Origin: an uncultured Rhizobium sp.
Lineage (GTDB): Bacteria > Pseudomonadota > Alphaproteobacteria > Rhizobiales > Rhizobiaceae
DNA length: 64,000 nucleotides
Direction: 5' to 3'
NCBI GenBank assembly: GCA_945952045.1
Contig: CAMFHE010000001.1
Coordinates: forward strand, 138,041-202,040
Numbering within the stretch: the first letter of the stretch is position 1; each line of letters opens with the position of its first letter. The notes under the pieces were generated by a model. It was given only the letters and a program-made list of their open reading frames with translations, was not told the origin of the DNA and made no database searches. Shown one piece after another: positions 36,109 through 45,006 of the stretch. Made by a program: the position numbers and the translations under genes.

Positions 36109-37135
36109 GATATCTGTCTGCTCCATAGGAAAGCAGGAGCAGCACCATCGACATGGCCGCCAGCCCGATACCGGACGCTGCCAGCGACGATTGGATCAAC
36201 AGCGGAAAATGCAGCACATAAAGCCCGTAGGAAACAGAGGCGACGGCACTCGCCGGGGCCTTGAACGGCAGGCAAAGTGTCGCCAACCATGATCCGAACG
36301 GCCCGAAGCCGAAGAGCACGATGAAAAGCGCCACGAGAAAATGGCGAAACTGCAGAAAGGGATAGACCCCTAATCCGGTATATCCCTTTAGCAGGACGAC
36401 CGTCGCCCCCACGCCGCAAAGCATGACGAGCCATGCTACAGGTGCGGCGAGGGCCGACGCAGTGCGCTGACCATTGAGATAGGCCTCCGCCGCCATCGCC
36501 CCTGCCCACCATACGCTGTAATAGGATAGGACCAGCATCCAATGGCCTGGCGCCCAGGCAAAGAGCAGATAGGCAAGGCAGCTTGCTGCACCGATGGCAT
36601 GCGTGGTCAAATCCGGCCAGCGTCGCCAGGCAGCCATGGTTGCCGGGAATAGCAAATAAAACACGATCTCATAGGAGAGCGTCCACAGCGCCGCATTTCC
36701 GAGGAACGGATCGACGATCACCCCCGGTTTCAGCGCGGCGATATCCTGCGCCGCAAAAAGCGTCCCGATAAGCTCCGAGAGCCGGAAATCTTCCGCCAAC
36801 CGGCCGTCAACCAGGGCGACAGCCGTTGAGACGAGCAGGGCGACGATCAGCGCGGGATAGATGCGCCGCAGCCGCCGCATAAGGTAGCCGAATTCGGAGC
36901 AACGGTTCTTCTCGTTGAGAAAGATGACGAAGCCGCTGAGCAGGAAAAAGAGCATGACCGCTTCCTGCCCAAAACGCAGCAACACACCGGGGCCACCGGT
37001 CCAGCCGCGCTCGACCCCGACATGATACAGCACGACATAGACGGCTGCCGCGCCGCGCGCCGCGTCGATCAACGCAATCGTTCGTTCGCTTGGTTTCGCT
37101 CGTCTCACATTGTTCTCCAACCGTTTGCGGGACAT
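36053..37135 (-). CDS. Acyltransferase 3 family membrane protein
   Basis: A 360-residue membrane O-acyltransferase with about ten hydrophobic segments. It begins SRKRLENNVRRAKPSERTIA, then LIDAARGAAAVYVVLYHVG, in which the conserved family histidine follows the first helix. MLFFLLSGFVIFLNEKN and RLRRIYPALIVALL are further family marks. Proteins of this type O-acetylate or succinylate surface polysaccharides. The chosen ATG gives the usual length; an open extension upstream starts at TTG without a clear site. It is convergent with the flippase gene and overlaps it tail to tail. Confidence 0.82.
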   Translation of the reverse strand: MSRKRLENNVRRAKPSERTIALIDAARGAAAVYVVLYHVGVERGWTGGPGVLLRFGQEAVMLFFLLSGFVIFLNEKNRCSEFGYLMRRLRRIYPALIVALLVSTAVALVDGRLAEDFRLSELIGTLFAAQDIAALKPGVIVDPFLGNAALWTLSYEIVFYLLFPATMAAWRRWPDLTTHAIGAASCLAYLLFAWAPGHWMLVLSYYSVWWAGAMAAEAYLNGQRTASALAAPVAWLVMLCGVGATVVLLKGYTGLGVYPFLQFRHFLVALFIVLFGFGPFGSWLATLCLPFKAPASAVASVSYGLYVLHFPLLIQSSLAASGIGLAAMSMVLLLLSYGADRYLNEHLPRWKSRRSIVYTG

Positions 37136-37352
37136 CGGAAGCCTGAGACTTGAATGCACCCTTCGATTGTATTTTGGCGTAACAGCGATCTGCGCGGTGC
37201 GAGATAAAAATCTCGCACGGCTCTCGATCTGCAAACATAAATTGCAAATGACCTATATTCACCAATAAAACAACCAGTAGATGTAAATTTTAAGGCTTTG
37301 GTAAACGCGCAATGGTTGAATTTACTCCTCGCAGTTCTGGAGGGACGGGCGC

Positions 37353-38414
37353 ATGCAGGTTCAGGGGAAACGCCAGAATATCGTCGGTCTTCACTATCTC
37401 AGGGCAATCGCGACACTGCTTGTCGTCGTAAACCATGCGGTCGATACCGCCTCTTTCGAGAAGTATTTCGGTCCAGGCCTGTTGACCTCGTTTTTCCATG
37501 GCGGTGCCGGCGAGATCGATTTCTTCTTCATGATGAGCGGTCTGATCATGGTGACATCCGCGACCGACGCCGTGACCGGCCGGCCGCGGCTGAGCGCAGG
37601 GGAATTCCTCAAGCGCCGGGCGCAGCGCATCGTTCCGATGCTCTGGGTGGCGGTGATCCTGTTCAATCTCGCGTTTTTCTGCGCTTACGGCTGGATCGAT
37701 ATCGCGGCCTCGCTTCGCACGCTGACCTTCTGGCCGGTCGGCGATGTCGTTCCCTTCGTTGCCTGGACGATCCGTTATGAGGTGATGTTCTACCTCGTCT
37801 TCAGCCTGTGCTTCCTGGGGCAACACTGGCTTCGACCGCTGTTCTTCCTATGGTGCGCAGGGTCATTGCTGCGCGCCCTGGCAGGAGATGGCGTCACCGT
37901 CGATGACGGTACGCTCGTCGGCTTTCTCTTCAGCCCCTATAATATCGAATTCGGCATCGGCATCGCGCTCGGTCTGCTGATGCGCCGTTGGAACTGGAGC
38001 ATGCATCTGCCGTTCCAGCTTGCGATCATGATCGCCTTTGCCATCCTGCTTCGGATGTTCGTGCGCTATTTCGATCTGCATCCCGGCAGTCTCGAAATGA
38101 TCCTGTCGATCGCGCCATTCTGCATCGCCATGATGCTGATTGCCGTGCACACCACGCCGCGCTCCGTCTCGCGCGTGACGATGCTGCTCGGCGATGCCTC
38201 CTACTCGATCTTTCTGCTGCATCCGGTGTTTATGTCACCGGTCCTTATCGCTCTGACCAAGGTGACGCCGGAGATATCCTCGGCGATAGCCGCCGCCATC
38301 GCCACGATCATCGCTGTTGCCTTGAGCTGCGTCGCCCATATCTGGATCGAGCGGCCGCTGGCGGCCTTGGACTGGTCGAAGCTCGCGCGATTTCCGCAAA
38401 GGCGCTCGGCGTAA
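37353..38414 (+). CDS. Acyltransferase 3 family membrane protein (ExoZ-like)
   Basis: A 353-residue membrane acyltransferase divergent from the previous one across 217 bases. It starts NIVGLHYLRAIATLLVVVNH with the family histidine. IDFFFMMSGLIMVTSATDA and FLKRRAQRIVPMLWVAVIL are characteristic, and FSPYNIEFGIGIALGLL and SYSIFLLHPVF lie near the C-terminus. ExoZ-type enzymes acetylate exopolysaccharide sugars in rhizobia. Ribosome site GGAGGGACGGG. Two different acyltransferases at the end of the cluster suggest two kinds or positions of decoration on the polymer. Confidence 0.85.
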   Translation: MQVQGKRQNIVGLHYLRAIATLLVVVNHAVDTASFEKYFGPGLLTSFFHGGAGEIDFFFMMSGLIMVTSATDAVTGRPRLSAGEFLKRRAQRIVPMLWVAVILFNLAFFCAYGWIDIAASLRTLTFWPVGDVVPFVAWTIRYEVMFYLVFSLCFLGQHWLRPLFFLWCAGSLLRALAGDGVTVDDGTLVGFLFSPYNIEFGIGIALGLLMRRWNWSMHLPFQLAIMIAFAILLRMFVRYFDLHPGSLEMILSIAPFCIAMMLIAVHTTPRSVSRVTMLLGDASYSIFLLHPVFMSPVLIALTKVTPEISSAIAAAIATIIAVALSCVAHIWIERPLAALDWSKLARFPQRRSA

Positions 38415-38440
38415 GGCGCGCCTTTGCGGACAATCCGCTG

Positions 38441-39526
38441 CTATCGTTCGATGACAAGATCGCTCAGTGGCTTCGAACAGCACGGCAGGAACATGCCGGC
38501 GTCGATCTCACGCTGGCGGATGCCGCCATTGTGATTCATGTCGACGGTGCCGGAGACAAGCTTCGACTTGCAGGTGCCGCAAACGCCGTTCGAACAGGAG
38601 GATGGCAGTTTCACGCCCGATTTCTTGGCGCAGGACAGCACGGTCTGCTCGCCAGAAACGTCGATGGTGCGCTTCTGCTTGGAGAATTCCACCTGGAACA
38701 TCCGCACAGCCGCTTCCGCAACGACGGGAATATCGACATCGTCGATAACGGCGGCGTCGAAGCTTTCCTCGATGTAATGCGCGGCGGGAACGCCAAGCTC
38801 GGCGGTAATCGTGCGCGCGGCGGCCATGAAGGGCGCCGGACCGCAGCACATGACGATGCGCTCGGCCAGATCAGGCACGGCGAGCTTCATGTAATCGGTC
38901 GAAATGCGCCCGGTCAGCCCGGGCCACTGGCTTTCGCCCAACACGGTCTCCGGCAGGAACTGCAGCCGCAATCCCTTCACGCGTGATGCCAGACAGGCCA
39001 GTTCCTCGCGAAAGATCAGATCCTTCGGGCTGCGTCCGGCATGCATGAAGACGACGTCTACCGGCTCGCAGGTGTCGGCAAGTTCCCGCACCATCGACAT
39101 GACGGGCGTGATGCCGGAGCCGCCGGAGAGAAACAGGTATTTCTTCGCCGCCGGGCGGATGAAATGACCGAGCGGGCCGTTTGCCTTGATCTTGGCATCG
39201 ACCGCAAGATTGTCGTGCAGCCAATTCGAGATCAGGCCGCCGGCAACGCGCTTGACGGTGATCGAGAAGGCATTGGTGCGACGCGGCGACGAGGAGATGC
39301 TGTAGCAACGGCTTTCGGCATCGCCGCCGACTTCGAGATCGAACAGGAAATACTGGCCGGCCTCGAAGGCGAAGCGTTTTCCTTGTGGAGACGCGAAGGT
39401 GAATGTCTTCACGTCATGGGTTTCCTGGTGGACGTCGATGCAGACGAGTTCCTCATCTGCATCGCGGTTCCAGAGCGCGGCAAGATGCGGGCGCTCGGCC
39501 GCCGAAAGGGGGCTCTTAATATCCAT
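38441..39526 (-). CDS. gbcB: Ferredoxin-NAD(P)H reductase subunit of a Rieske oxygenase (GbcB-like)
   Basis: A 361-residue three-part electron-transfer protein. An FAD domain contains SRCYSISSSPRR, followed by a NAD(P) domain with LFLSGGSGITPVMSMV and CCGPAPFMAA. A C-terminal plant-type 2Fe-2S domain has its cysteines in SSCSNGVCGTCKSKL and later in FLPCCSKP. It passes electrons from NAD(P)H to the Rieske oxygenase encoded directly upstream; the two genes overlap by 11 bases. Homologous pairs demethylate glycine betaine to dimethylglycine and formaldehyde. Related quaternary amines (carnitine, stachydrine) are alternatives. Confidence 0.82.
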   Translation of the reverse strand: MDIKSPLSAAERPHLAALWNRDADEELVCIDVHQETHDVKTFTFASPQGKRFAFEAGQYFLFDLEVGGDAESRCYSISSSPRRTNAFSITVKRVAGGLISNWLHDNLAVDAKIKANGPLGHFIRPAAKKYLFLSGGSGITPVMSMVRELADTCEPVDVVFMHAGRSPKDLIFREELACLASRVKGLRLQFLPETVLGESQWPGLTGRISTDYMKLAVPDLAERIVMCCGPAPFMAAARTITAELGVPAAHYIEESFDAAVIDDVDIPVVAEAAVRMFQVEFSKQKRTIDVSGEQTVLSCAKKSGVKLPSSCSNGVCGTCKSKLVSGTVDMNHNGGIRQREIDAGMFLPCCSKPLSDLVIER

Positions 39527-40769
39527 GGGCGCGCATCCGGTCGATGTACCACGTTGCGAACTTGTCGAGGTTCGTTTCGGTGAACGGCGAATAGGGGCCG
39601 GGAATGTAGGCCGGGTCTTCGACGCCGGCATGCGAACGCGAAACCAGCTCGGAATCCTGATCGGTGGTGGCGATCCAGACGTCGGTCAGCTTGTCCAGTT
39701 CATAATCCACGCCTTCGACGGCATCCTTGTGAACCAGCCACTTGGTGCGCACCAGCGTGCGGTCCGCCGACAGCGGAATGATGAAGGACACGACCGCATG
39801 GTCGCCCATGAAGTGCTTCCAGCTGTTGTGGCCCCACAGATGCGTGTCGCCGAGATCCTTGCGGGTCATGCTGCCGAGCAGCTTCGAAACGGCGGCCGTC
39901 GCATCCGGCGTCTGCGATTCGCCGGCGCCGGCAATGATCAGGCGCTGGGTGCGGAAATTGGTGCTGCAATCCACCAGCTGTTCGACAGCGGTCGAGGGAT
40001 AGCCATCGGCTTCCCATTGCTGCGTACGCTCCGCATAGAGCTTGAAATGCTCCTCTGCCTGCGCCTTGTCTTCCGGGCTCAGGGTTTCCGGATCGAAGCC
40101 GAAGTCGAGATCGACGAAGGAGACGCACAGTTCGGGATGGTTTGCCGAGCAGTGGTAGCATTCACGATTGTTCTCGATGGTGAGCTTCCAGTTGCCCTTC
40201 TCGATCACGTCCACTTCATGCGCCACCTTGGCGTTGCGAATGTCGTAAGGCGCAAGCCGCTCGGCCATCACCTGCTCGAGATTGTCGATATCCTCGGGCG
40301 GATTGTCGGAAAGACAGATATAGATCAGGCCGCCGATCGACTTGAAGGTCACCGGCTTCAGGCTGCGGCACTCCTTCTTGAAGCCGGCGCCCATATGCGG
40401 CGCATAGCTCAGCTCGCCGGAGAGTTCATAAGTCCATGTGTGGTAGGGGCAGACGAGCTTCGAGACGATCGTCTTGCCCGCATCCAGCAGGCGCGAGCCG
40501 CGATGGCGACAGACATTGTGCATGACGCGGATTTCGCCGTCGTCGTCGCGAAGCAGAATCAGGCTTGTCTTGCCGATATCGACAACCGTGGCATCGCCCG
40601 GCTCAGGCACGTCGCATTCGACGCCGATGCAAATCCAGTGCTGACGGAAGAAAACGTCCAGGTCCGCCTCGAAAACGTCCTCGCGCGTGTAAAGTCCAGC
40701 CGGGAGCGAATGTCCCTCGGCTCTGGCATCCAGCAGCGCCGATATGGGAGAAGCGAATGACTGCAGCAT
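39516..40769 (-). CDS. gbcA: Rieske aromatic-ring-hydroxylase-family oxygenase (GbcA-like)
   Basis: A 417-residue oxygenase subunit. The Rieske 2Fe-2S ligands are in NVCRHRGSRL and LVCPYHTWTYE near residues 85 and 107. The catalytic domain has the mononuclear iron histidines in NNRECYHCSANHPEL. GbcA-type enzymes oxidatively remove a methyl group from glycine betaine, letting the cell use an osmoprotectant as carbon and nitrogen source. It forms an overlapping operon with its reductase and faces a LysR gene across 125 bases with a dyad element. The substrate is inferred from family resemblance. Confidence 0.85.
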   Translation of the reverse strand: MLQSFASPISALLDARAEGHSLPAGLYTREDVFEADLDVFFRQHWICIGVECDVPEPGDATVVDIGKTSLILLRDDDGEIRVMHNVCRHRGSRLLDAGKTIVSKLVCPYHTWTYELSGELSYAPHMGAGFKKECRSLKPVTFKSIGGLIYICLSDNPPEDIDNLEQVMAERLAPYDIRNAKVAHEVDVIEKGNWKLTIENNRECYHCSANHPELCVSFVDLDFGFDPETLSPEDKAQAEEHFKLYAERTQQWEADGYPSTAVEQLVDCSTNFRTQRLIIAGAGESQTPDATAAVSKLLGSMTRKDLGDTHLWGHNSWKHFMGDHAVVSFIIPLSADRTLVRTKWLVHKDAVEGVDYELDKLTDVWIATTDQDSELVSRSHAGVEDPAYIPGPYSPFTETNLDKFATWYIDRMRAHGY

Positions 40770-40844
40770 AATTCCACCTCATGTTTCCGCCGGCGCACCG
40801 GCATGGTAGAATGAGGATTAGTCAATCCATGCAAAAGCTCAACG

Positions 40845-40858
40845 GCACAAATATGTGC
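40845..40858. promoter_or_regulatory. Dyad GCACA-N4-TGTGC, probable LysR operator
   Basis: GCACAAATATGTGC has perfect five-base arms. It sits inside a larger imperfect inverted repeat (GCAAAAG at 40831-40837 and CTTTTGGC at 40858-40865) in the gap between gbcA and the divergent LysR gene. The position and symmetry suit a LysR binding site controlling both directions. Confidence 0.5.
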
Positions 40859-40894
40859 TTTTGGCATTACTCAATGTAATGGGAATGCGGACCC

Positions 40895-41797
40895 GTGACC
40901 AACCTCAGAAAGAAGCTTCCACCGCTGACTGCATTGACCGCCTTCGAGGCGGCGGCGCGGTTGTCGAGTTTTACGCGGGCGGCGGTGGAACTCGGGGTGA
41001 CGCAGGCGGCGATCAGCCGGCAGATCCATCTGCTCGAGGACGATTTCGGCTTTCCGCTGTTCCGGCGCCTGCATCGCAAGATCGAATTGACCGAGAAAGG
41101 CAGGCTGCTCGCCAACGCCACCGGCGATGCCTTCGGCCTGATCGCCGATACGGTCGGCGAGCTGAAGGCGGAGCGGCGCGACGACGAGCTGGCAATCTCG
41201 GCGACGATTTCGTTTTCGCATTTCTGGCTGCTGCCGAGGATCGCGACATTTTCGCGTTCGTTCCCGGATGTGAAGCTGCGTATCATCACCCAGGATGCGA
41301 TGGCGAGCATCGATGGAGACGAGGTCGATCTCGCCATCCGCTACGGCACCGGTACCTGGCCGGACGGGCAGGCCGAATTGCTGTTCGAAGACGATATATT
41401 CCCGATCTGCAGCCCCGAATATGCGCTCAACCATGGCCCGATCCGCACACCGGAAGAGTTGACCACCCATCCGCTGATTGCCAGCGATATCGGCGATCCC
41501 ACCTGGACGGGCTGGGACGAATGGCTCGCGGCCTTTTCGGTCAAGGCGCCGAAGAAGGGACGCGGTTTTCGCTGCAGTTTCTACAGCGAGGCCATCTATG
41601 CCGCGATGAACGGCCAGGGAATCGCCCTGGGATGGAATCGTCTCGTCGCCGACCTGTTGCAGCAAAACCGGCTCGTGCGGCTCACCGATGCCTCGATCCG
41701 GACGCGCGCGGCCTATTTTGTCGTCGTTCCCGTAAGAAAGCAGCCGAAGGACAGCGTGCAGCACTTCATCGAATGGCTGCGCGCCGCTGCCGTGTGA
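40895..41797 (+). CDS. LysR family regulator (GcvA-like), divergent from gbcAB
   Basis: A 300-residue LysR protein starting at GTG. The helix-turn-helix is SSFTRAAVELGVTQAAISRQ, and the effector domain has SATISFSHFWLLPRIATFSR and FPDVKLRIITQDAMASIDGD. The GcvA-type N-terminus (KLPPLTALTAFEAAARL) is typical of regulators of glycine, betaine and amino-acid operons. Placed head to head with the Rieske oxygenase genes and sharing a dyad with them, it probably activates them in response to a betaine-related effector. No strong ribosome site precedes the GTG. Confidence 0.88.
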   Translation: MTNLRKKLPPLTALTAFEAAARLSSFTRAAVELGVTQAAISRQIHLLEDDFGFPLFRRLHRKIELTEKGRLLANATGDAFGLIADTVGELKAERRDDELAISATISFSHFWLLPRIATFSRSFPDVKLRIITQDAMASIDGDEVDLAIRYGTGTWPDGQAELLFEDDIFPICSPEYALNHGPIRTPEELTTHPLIASDIGDPTWTGWDEWLAAFSVKAPKKGRGFRCSFYSEAIYAAMNGQGIALGWNRLVADLLQQNRLVRLTDASIRTRAAYFVVVPVRKQPKDSVQHFIEWLRAAAV

Positions 41798-41913
41798 TCT
41801 TCCAGCGACCGCAATTCCATGGCGCCAAATACGCCTGCTGGCAAAAAAGGTTGCGAGGCTTCGGAAAACGATTATCTCCAATGCGGGGTGGATAGCAGAG
41901 GAAGGTTTTGGCG

Positions 41914-43263
41914 ATGCTGGAGACATTGAGGGCGAGAGCGGAAGCGCTGGAAAGCGGGCGCGAAAATGCGGTGCAGATGGTGCGCCGCGCGCTGGATCGC
42001 ATTCGCGACCCGCAAGGCGAGGGCGAACGCGTTTTCGTGAAGGTGCATGCCGAGCAGGCGCTTGCAGCCGCGGCCGCCTATGACGGGCTTCGCGCCGCCG
42101 GCAGCGCGCCCTCGCGCTATGCCGGCATCCCGATTTCGGTGAAGGATCTCTTCAATCTCAAGGGCGAGCCGACGCCGGCCGGCTCGACGGCATACGCCGA
42201 TTCCGCGCCCGCCATTCAGGATGCGCAGGCCATCGCCAGGCTGAAAGCGGCGGGTTTCGTGGTCGTCGGCCGCACCAATATGACCGAATTCGCCTTTTCC
42301 GGCCTCGGCCTGAACCCGCATTACGGCACGCCCTCCAGCCCCTGGGATCGGGCGGCACGGCGCATTCCCGGCGGGTCTTCATCCGGCGCCGGCGTTTCCG
42401 TGGCCGACGGCATGGCCGCTGTCGGCATCGGCTCGGATACCGGCGGTTCCTGCCGTATTCCGGCGGCGCTGTGCGGCACGGTCGGTTACAAGCCAACCGC
42501 CAATTCGGTTTCCCGCGATGGCGTCGTTCCTCTGTCCCAATCGCTGGATTCGATCGGCTCAATGGCGCCAAGCGTCGATTGCTGCCGCATCGTCCACGAA
42601 ATCATGAGCGGCGCGCCGCTGCCGGCAGCGCCGGCGCGCGGCATCGAGGGCCTGCGCCTGCTTGTGCCGCAGACGGTCGCCTTCGACGATATCGAGCCCT
42701 ATATCGCCGAGGTTTTCGAACGGCGCATGAAGCAGCTTGAAGCGGCAGGCGCGCGCATCACGGTGCTGCCGCTCAAGGAATTTGCCGAGGTTGCCTCGAT
42801 CAATGCCAAGGGTGGCCTGGCGCCACCGGAAGCGCTCGCATGGCATCGCAAGCTGATCGTCGAGCGTGGCAGCGAATATGACGGTCGCGTGCTGAAGCGC
42901 ATCATGCGCGGGCAGGAGCAAAGTGCCGCCGATTATGTCGAGCTGGTCGGTCGGCGCGCCGATTTCATTCGCCGTATCGAGGCGGTCATCGCGCCGTTCG
43001 ACGCTATCGCCATGCCGACCGTGCCGATGATCGCGCCGCGCATTGCCGAGCTGGAAGCCGACGAGGATCTGTTCACCCGCGTTAACATGACGATGCTGCG
43101 CAACCCCTCGCTGATCAATGTCATGGATGGCTGCTCGATCTCGCTGCCGATGCATGAGGTCGGCGAAGCACCGGCAGGGTTGATGCTATCGGCGGCGCAT
43201 GGTCAGGATGCCGCCCTGTTCGCCACGGCGGAAGCTGTCGAGGCGGCGCTCGCCGCCGCCTGA
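41914..43263 (+). CDS. Amidase signature family amidohydrolase
   Basis: A 449-residue amidase with a Ser-cisSer-Lys triad: the lysine in GIPISVKDLFN, and the serines within IPGGSSSGAGVSVADG and SDTGGSCRIPAAL. The ATG follows GAGGAAGG; a TTG two codons earlier is less likely. It hydrolyses a carboxamide to acid and ammonia, or acts like an allophanate or indole-acetamide hydrolase. It does not look like GatA because no GatB or GatC is near. It follows the LysR gene on the same strand at 116 bases. The substrate is unknown. Confidence 0.85.
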   Translation: MLETLRARAEALESGRENAVQMVRRALDRIRDPQGEGERVFVKVHAEQALAAAAAYDGLRAAGSAPSRYAGIPISVKDLFNLKGEPTPAGSTAYADSAPAIQDAQAIARLKAAGFVVVGRTNMTEFAFSGLGLNPHYGTPSSPWDRAARRIPGGSSSGAGVSVADGMAAVGIGSDTGGSCRIPAALCGTVGYKPTANSVSRDGVVPLSQSLDSIGSMAPSVDCCRIVHEIMSGAPLPAAPARGIEGLRLLVPQTVAFDDIEPYIAEVFERRMKQLEAAGARITVLPLKEFAEVASINAKGGLAPPEALAWHRKLIVERGSEYDGRVLKRIMRGQEQSAADYVELVGRRADFIRRIEAVIAPFDAIAMPTVPMIAPRIAELEADEDLFTRVNMTMLRNPSLINVMDGCSISLPMHEVGEAPAGLMLSAAHGQDAALFATAEAVEAALAAA

Positions 43264-43268
43264 GGCAG

Positions 43269-43904
43269 TTACGGCTTGACGCGGTCGGGATGCGCCGCCT
43301 GAAAGGCGGGCAGCCCGGCGCAGCGCGCGTCGATATCGATGATCCGGTCTAGGCCGGTAAGATCGGCGCCCCAGCGGCGGGCATTGTAGACCTGCGGCAC
43401 AAGGCAGAGATCGGCCATGCCCGGCCGCTCTCCATGGCAGAAGGCGCTGTCCGAGGATATCAGCATGCCTTCTAGCTTGCGCAGACCATCGGTGATGAAA
43501 TGCTTCATCCAGTCTTCGCGCGCTTCCGGCTTACCGGAGATATCGACGACATGGGCGGCGACATGCAGATTGCAGATCGGATGGACTTCCATGGCGATGG
43601 CATAGCTCAGCGATCTCACATGCTGCCGCCCTTTGGGATCGGCTGGCAACAAGCCCGACTCGGGATGACGCTCGGCCAGATATTCGACGATCGCCAGCGA
43701 TTGCGTCATCACCATGCCGTCGATCACAAGCGTCGGCACCAGCCCTTGCGGGTTTATTGCCAGATAATCCGGCCGGCGATGCTCGCCGGCCAGCAAGTCG
43801 ATGGCCTTGCGATCATGGTCGATGCCGGCAAGACCGAGCGCGATACGCACGCGGTAGCTCGCCGAGGACCGCCAGTAATCGTAAAGCAGCGGCCGGTCCA
43901 TCAT
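43269..43904 (-). CDS. maiA: Maleylacetoacetate isomerase (zeta-class GST)
   Basis: A 211-residue glutathione-dependent isomerase that converts maleylacetoacetate to fumarylacetoacetate in tyrosine breakdown. The N-terminal thioredoxin-like domain has the zeta-class motif YWRSSASYRVRIAL, with the glutathione-contacting serines, and NPQGLVPTLVIDG. The helical domain contains GERPGMADLCLVPQVYNARR. Two successive ATGs overlap the fah stop; GGAGGG spacing favours the second (43901). It is the last gene of the hpd-hmgA-fah-maiA operon. Confidence 0.92.
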   Translation of the reverse strand: MMDRPLLYDYWRSSASYRVRIALGLAGIDHDRKAIDLLAGEHRRPDYLAINPQGLVPTLVIDGMVMTQSLAIVEYLAERHPESGLLPADPKGRQHVRSLSYAIAMEVHPICNLHVAAHVVDISGKPEAREDWMKHFITDGLRKLEGMLISSDSAFCHGERPGMADLCLVPQVYNARRWGADLTGLDRIIDIDARCAGLPAFQAAHPDRVKP

Positions 43905-44920
43905 CCCTCCATGCCGGGCGGAGCGACATTCTGCTCGATAGCGCCGAAGATCGTATGGCCGGTGCGGTCCTTCATTTCGATACGCACCTGATCGCCGAAT
44001 TTTAGGAATGGGGTTTTTGCAGCACCGGTCTCGATGGTCTCGACGGTGCGGATCTCGGCAATGCAGGAATAGCCGTCGCCGCCGTCCGAAACCGGCTTGC
44101 CGGGGCCGCCGTCGCGCTTGTTGGAAACCGTGCCGGAGCCGATGATCGTGCCGGCGGCAAGCGCCCGGGTTTTCGCCGCATGGGCGACGAGCTGGCCGAA
44201 ATCGAAGGTCATGTCCACGCCGGCATTGGCCTTGCCGAAAGCCTTGCCGTTGATCGAGACCAACAGCGGCAGATGCAGCTTGCCGCCGTCCCAGGCATCG
44301 CCCAGTTCGTCCGGTGTCACCGCAACGGGCGAGAAGGCGGAGGCCGGTTTCGACTGGAAGAAGCCAAAGCCCTTGGCGAGCTCGTCGGGGATAAGGCCGC
44401 GCAGTGACACGTCGTTGACCAGCATCACAAGTCGGATCGACTGCCGCGCCGTTTCGACGTCGCAGCCCATCGGCACATCGCCGGTGATGACGGCGATTTC
44501 CCCTTCAAGATCGATGCCATAGGCTTCGTCGGCAACGGTGATCGCATCGCGCGGACCGAGGAAGGAATCGGAGCCGCCCTGATACATCAGCGGATCGGTC
44601 CAGAAGCTCTGCGGCATCTCGGCATTGCGCGCCTTGCGCACCAGTTCGACGTGGTTCACATAGGCCGAACCGTCTGCCCATTGATAGGCGCGCGGCAGCG
44701 GCGAGGCGGCATCATGCTCGTGGAAGCGCCGCGTCGGCTGGCCGCCGGTCTCGATGCCTTCGGCGATCAGAGCCAGGCGCGGGCCGACATGGTCCCAGTC
44801 GTCGAGCGCGGCCTGTAACGTTCGGGCGATGTGGCCGACTTCGGAATAGAGCGTCAGATCACGGGAGACGACGACAAGGCGACCGTCCCGTGTGGAATCC
44901 TTCAGTGTTGCAAGCTTCAT
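43901..44920 (-). CDS. fahA: Fumarylacetoacetate hydrolase family protein
   Basis: A 339-residue enzyme that cleaves fumarylacetoacetate to fumarate and acetoacetate, the last step of homogentisate breakdown. It begins KLATLKDSTRDGRLVVVSRD. Metal and active-site elements are seen in IDLEGEIAVITGDVPMG, VNDVSLRGLIP and AAGTIIGSGTVSN. It is of the compact bacterial type rather than the 420-residue animal type. The chosen ATG matches the family start; an upstream extension runs through the gap after hmgA. It sits between hmgA and maiA in one operon and overlaps maiA. Confidence 0.9.
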   Translation of the reverse strand: MKLATLKDSTRDGRLVVVSRDLTLYSEVGHIARTLQAALDDWDHVGPRLALIAEGIETGGQPTRRFHEHDAASPLPRAYQWADGSAYVNHVELVRKARNAEMPQSFWTDPLMYQGGSDSFLGPRDAITVADEAYGIDLEGEIAVITGDVPMGCDVETARQSIRLVMLVNDVSLRGLIPDELAKGFGFFQSKPASAFSPVAVTPDELGDAWDGGKLHLPLLVSINGKAFGKANAGVDMTFDFGQLVAHAAKTRALAAGTIIGSGTVSNKRDGGPGKPVSDGGDGYSCIAEIRTVETIETGAAKTPFLKFGDQVRIEMKDRTGHTIFGAIEQNVAPPGMEG

Positions 44921-45006
44921 GAATTTCGATTCCGCCTCGGAGATTTTTCTATTTTCGCATTTCCGGACGGAAAACCGCTTCACCCTTTTCCGGGAAATGC
45001 TTCCGG

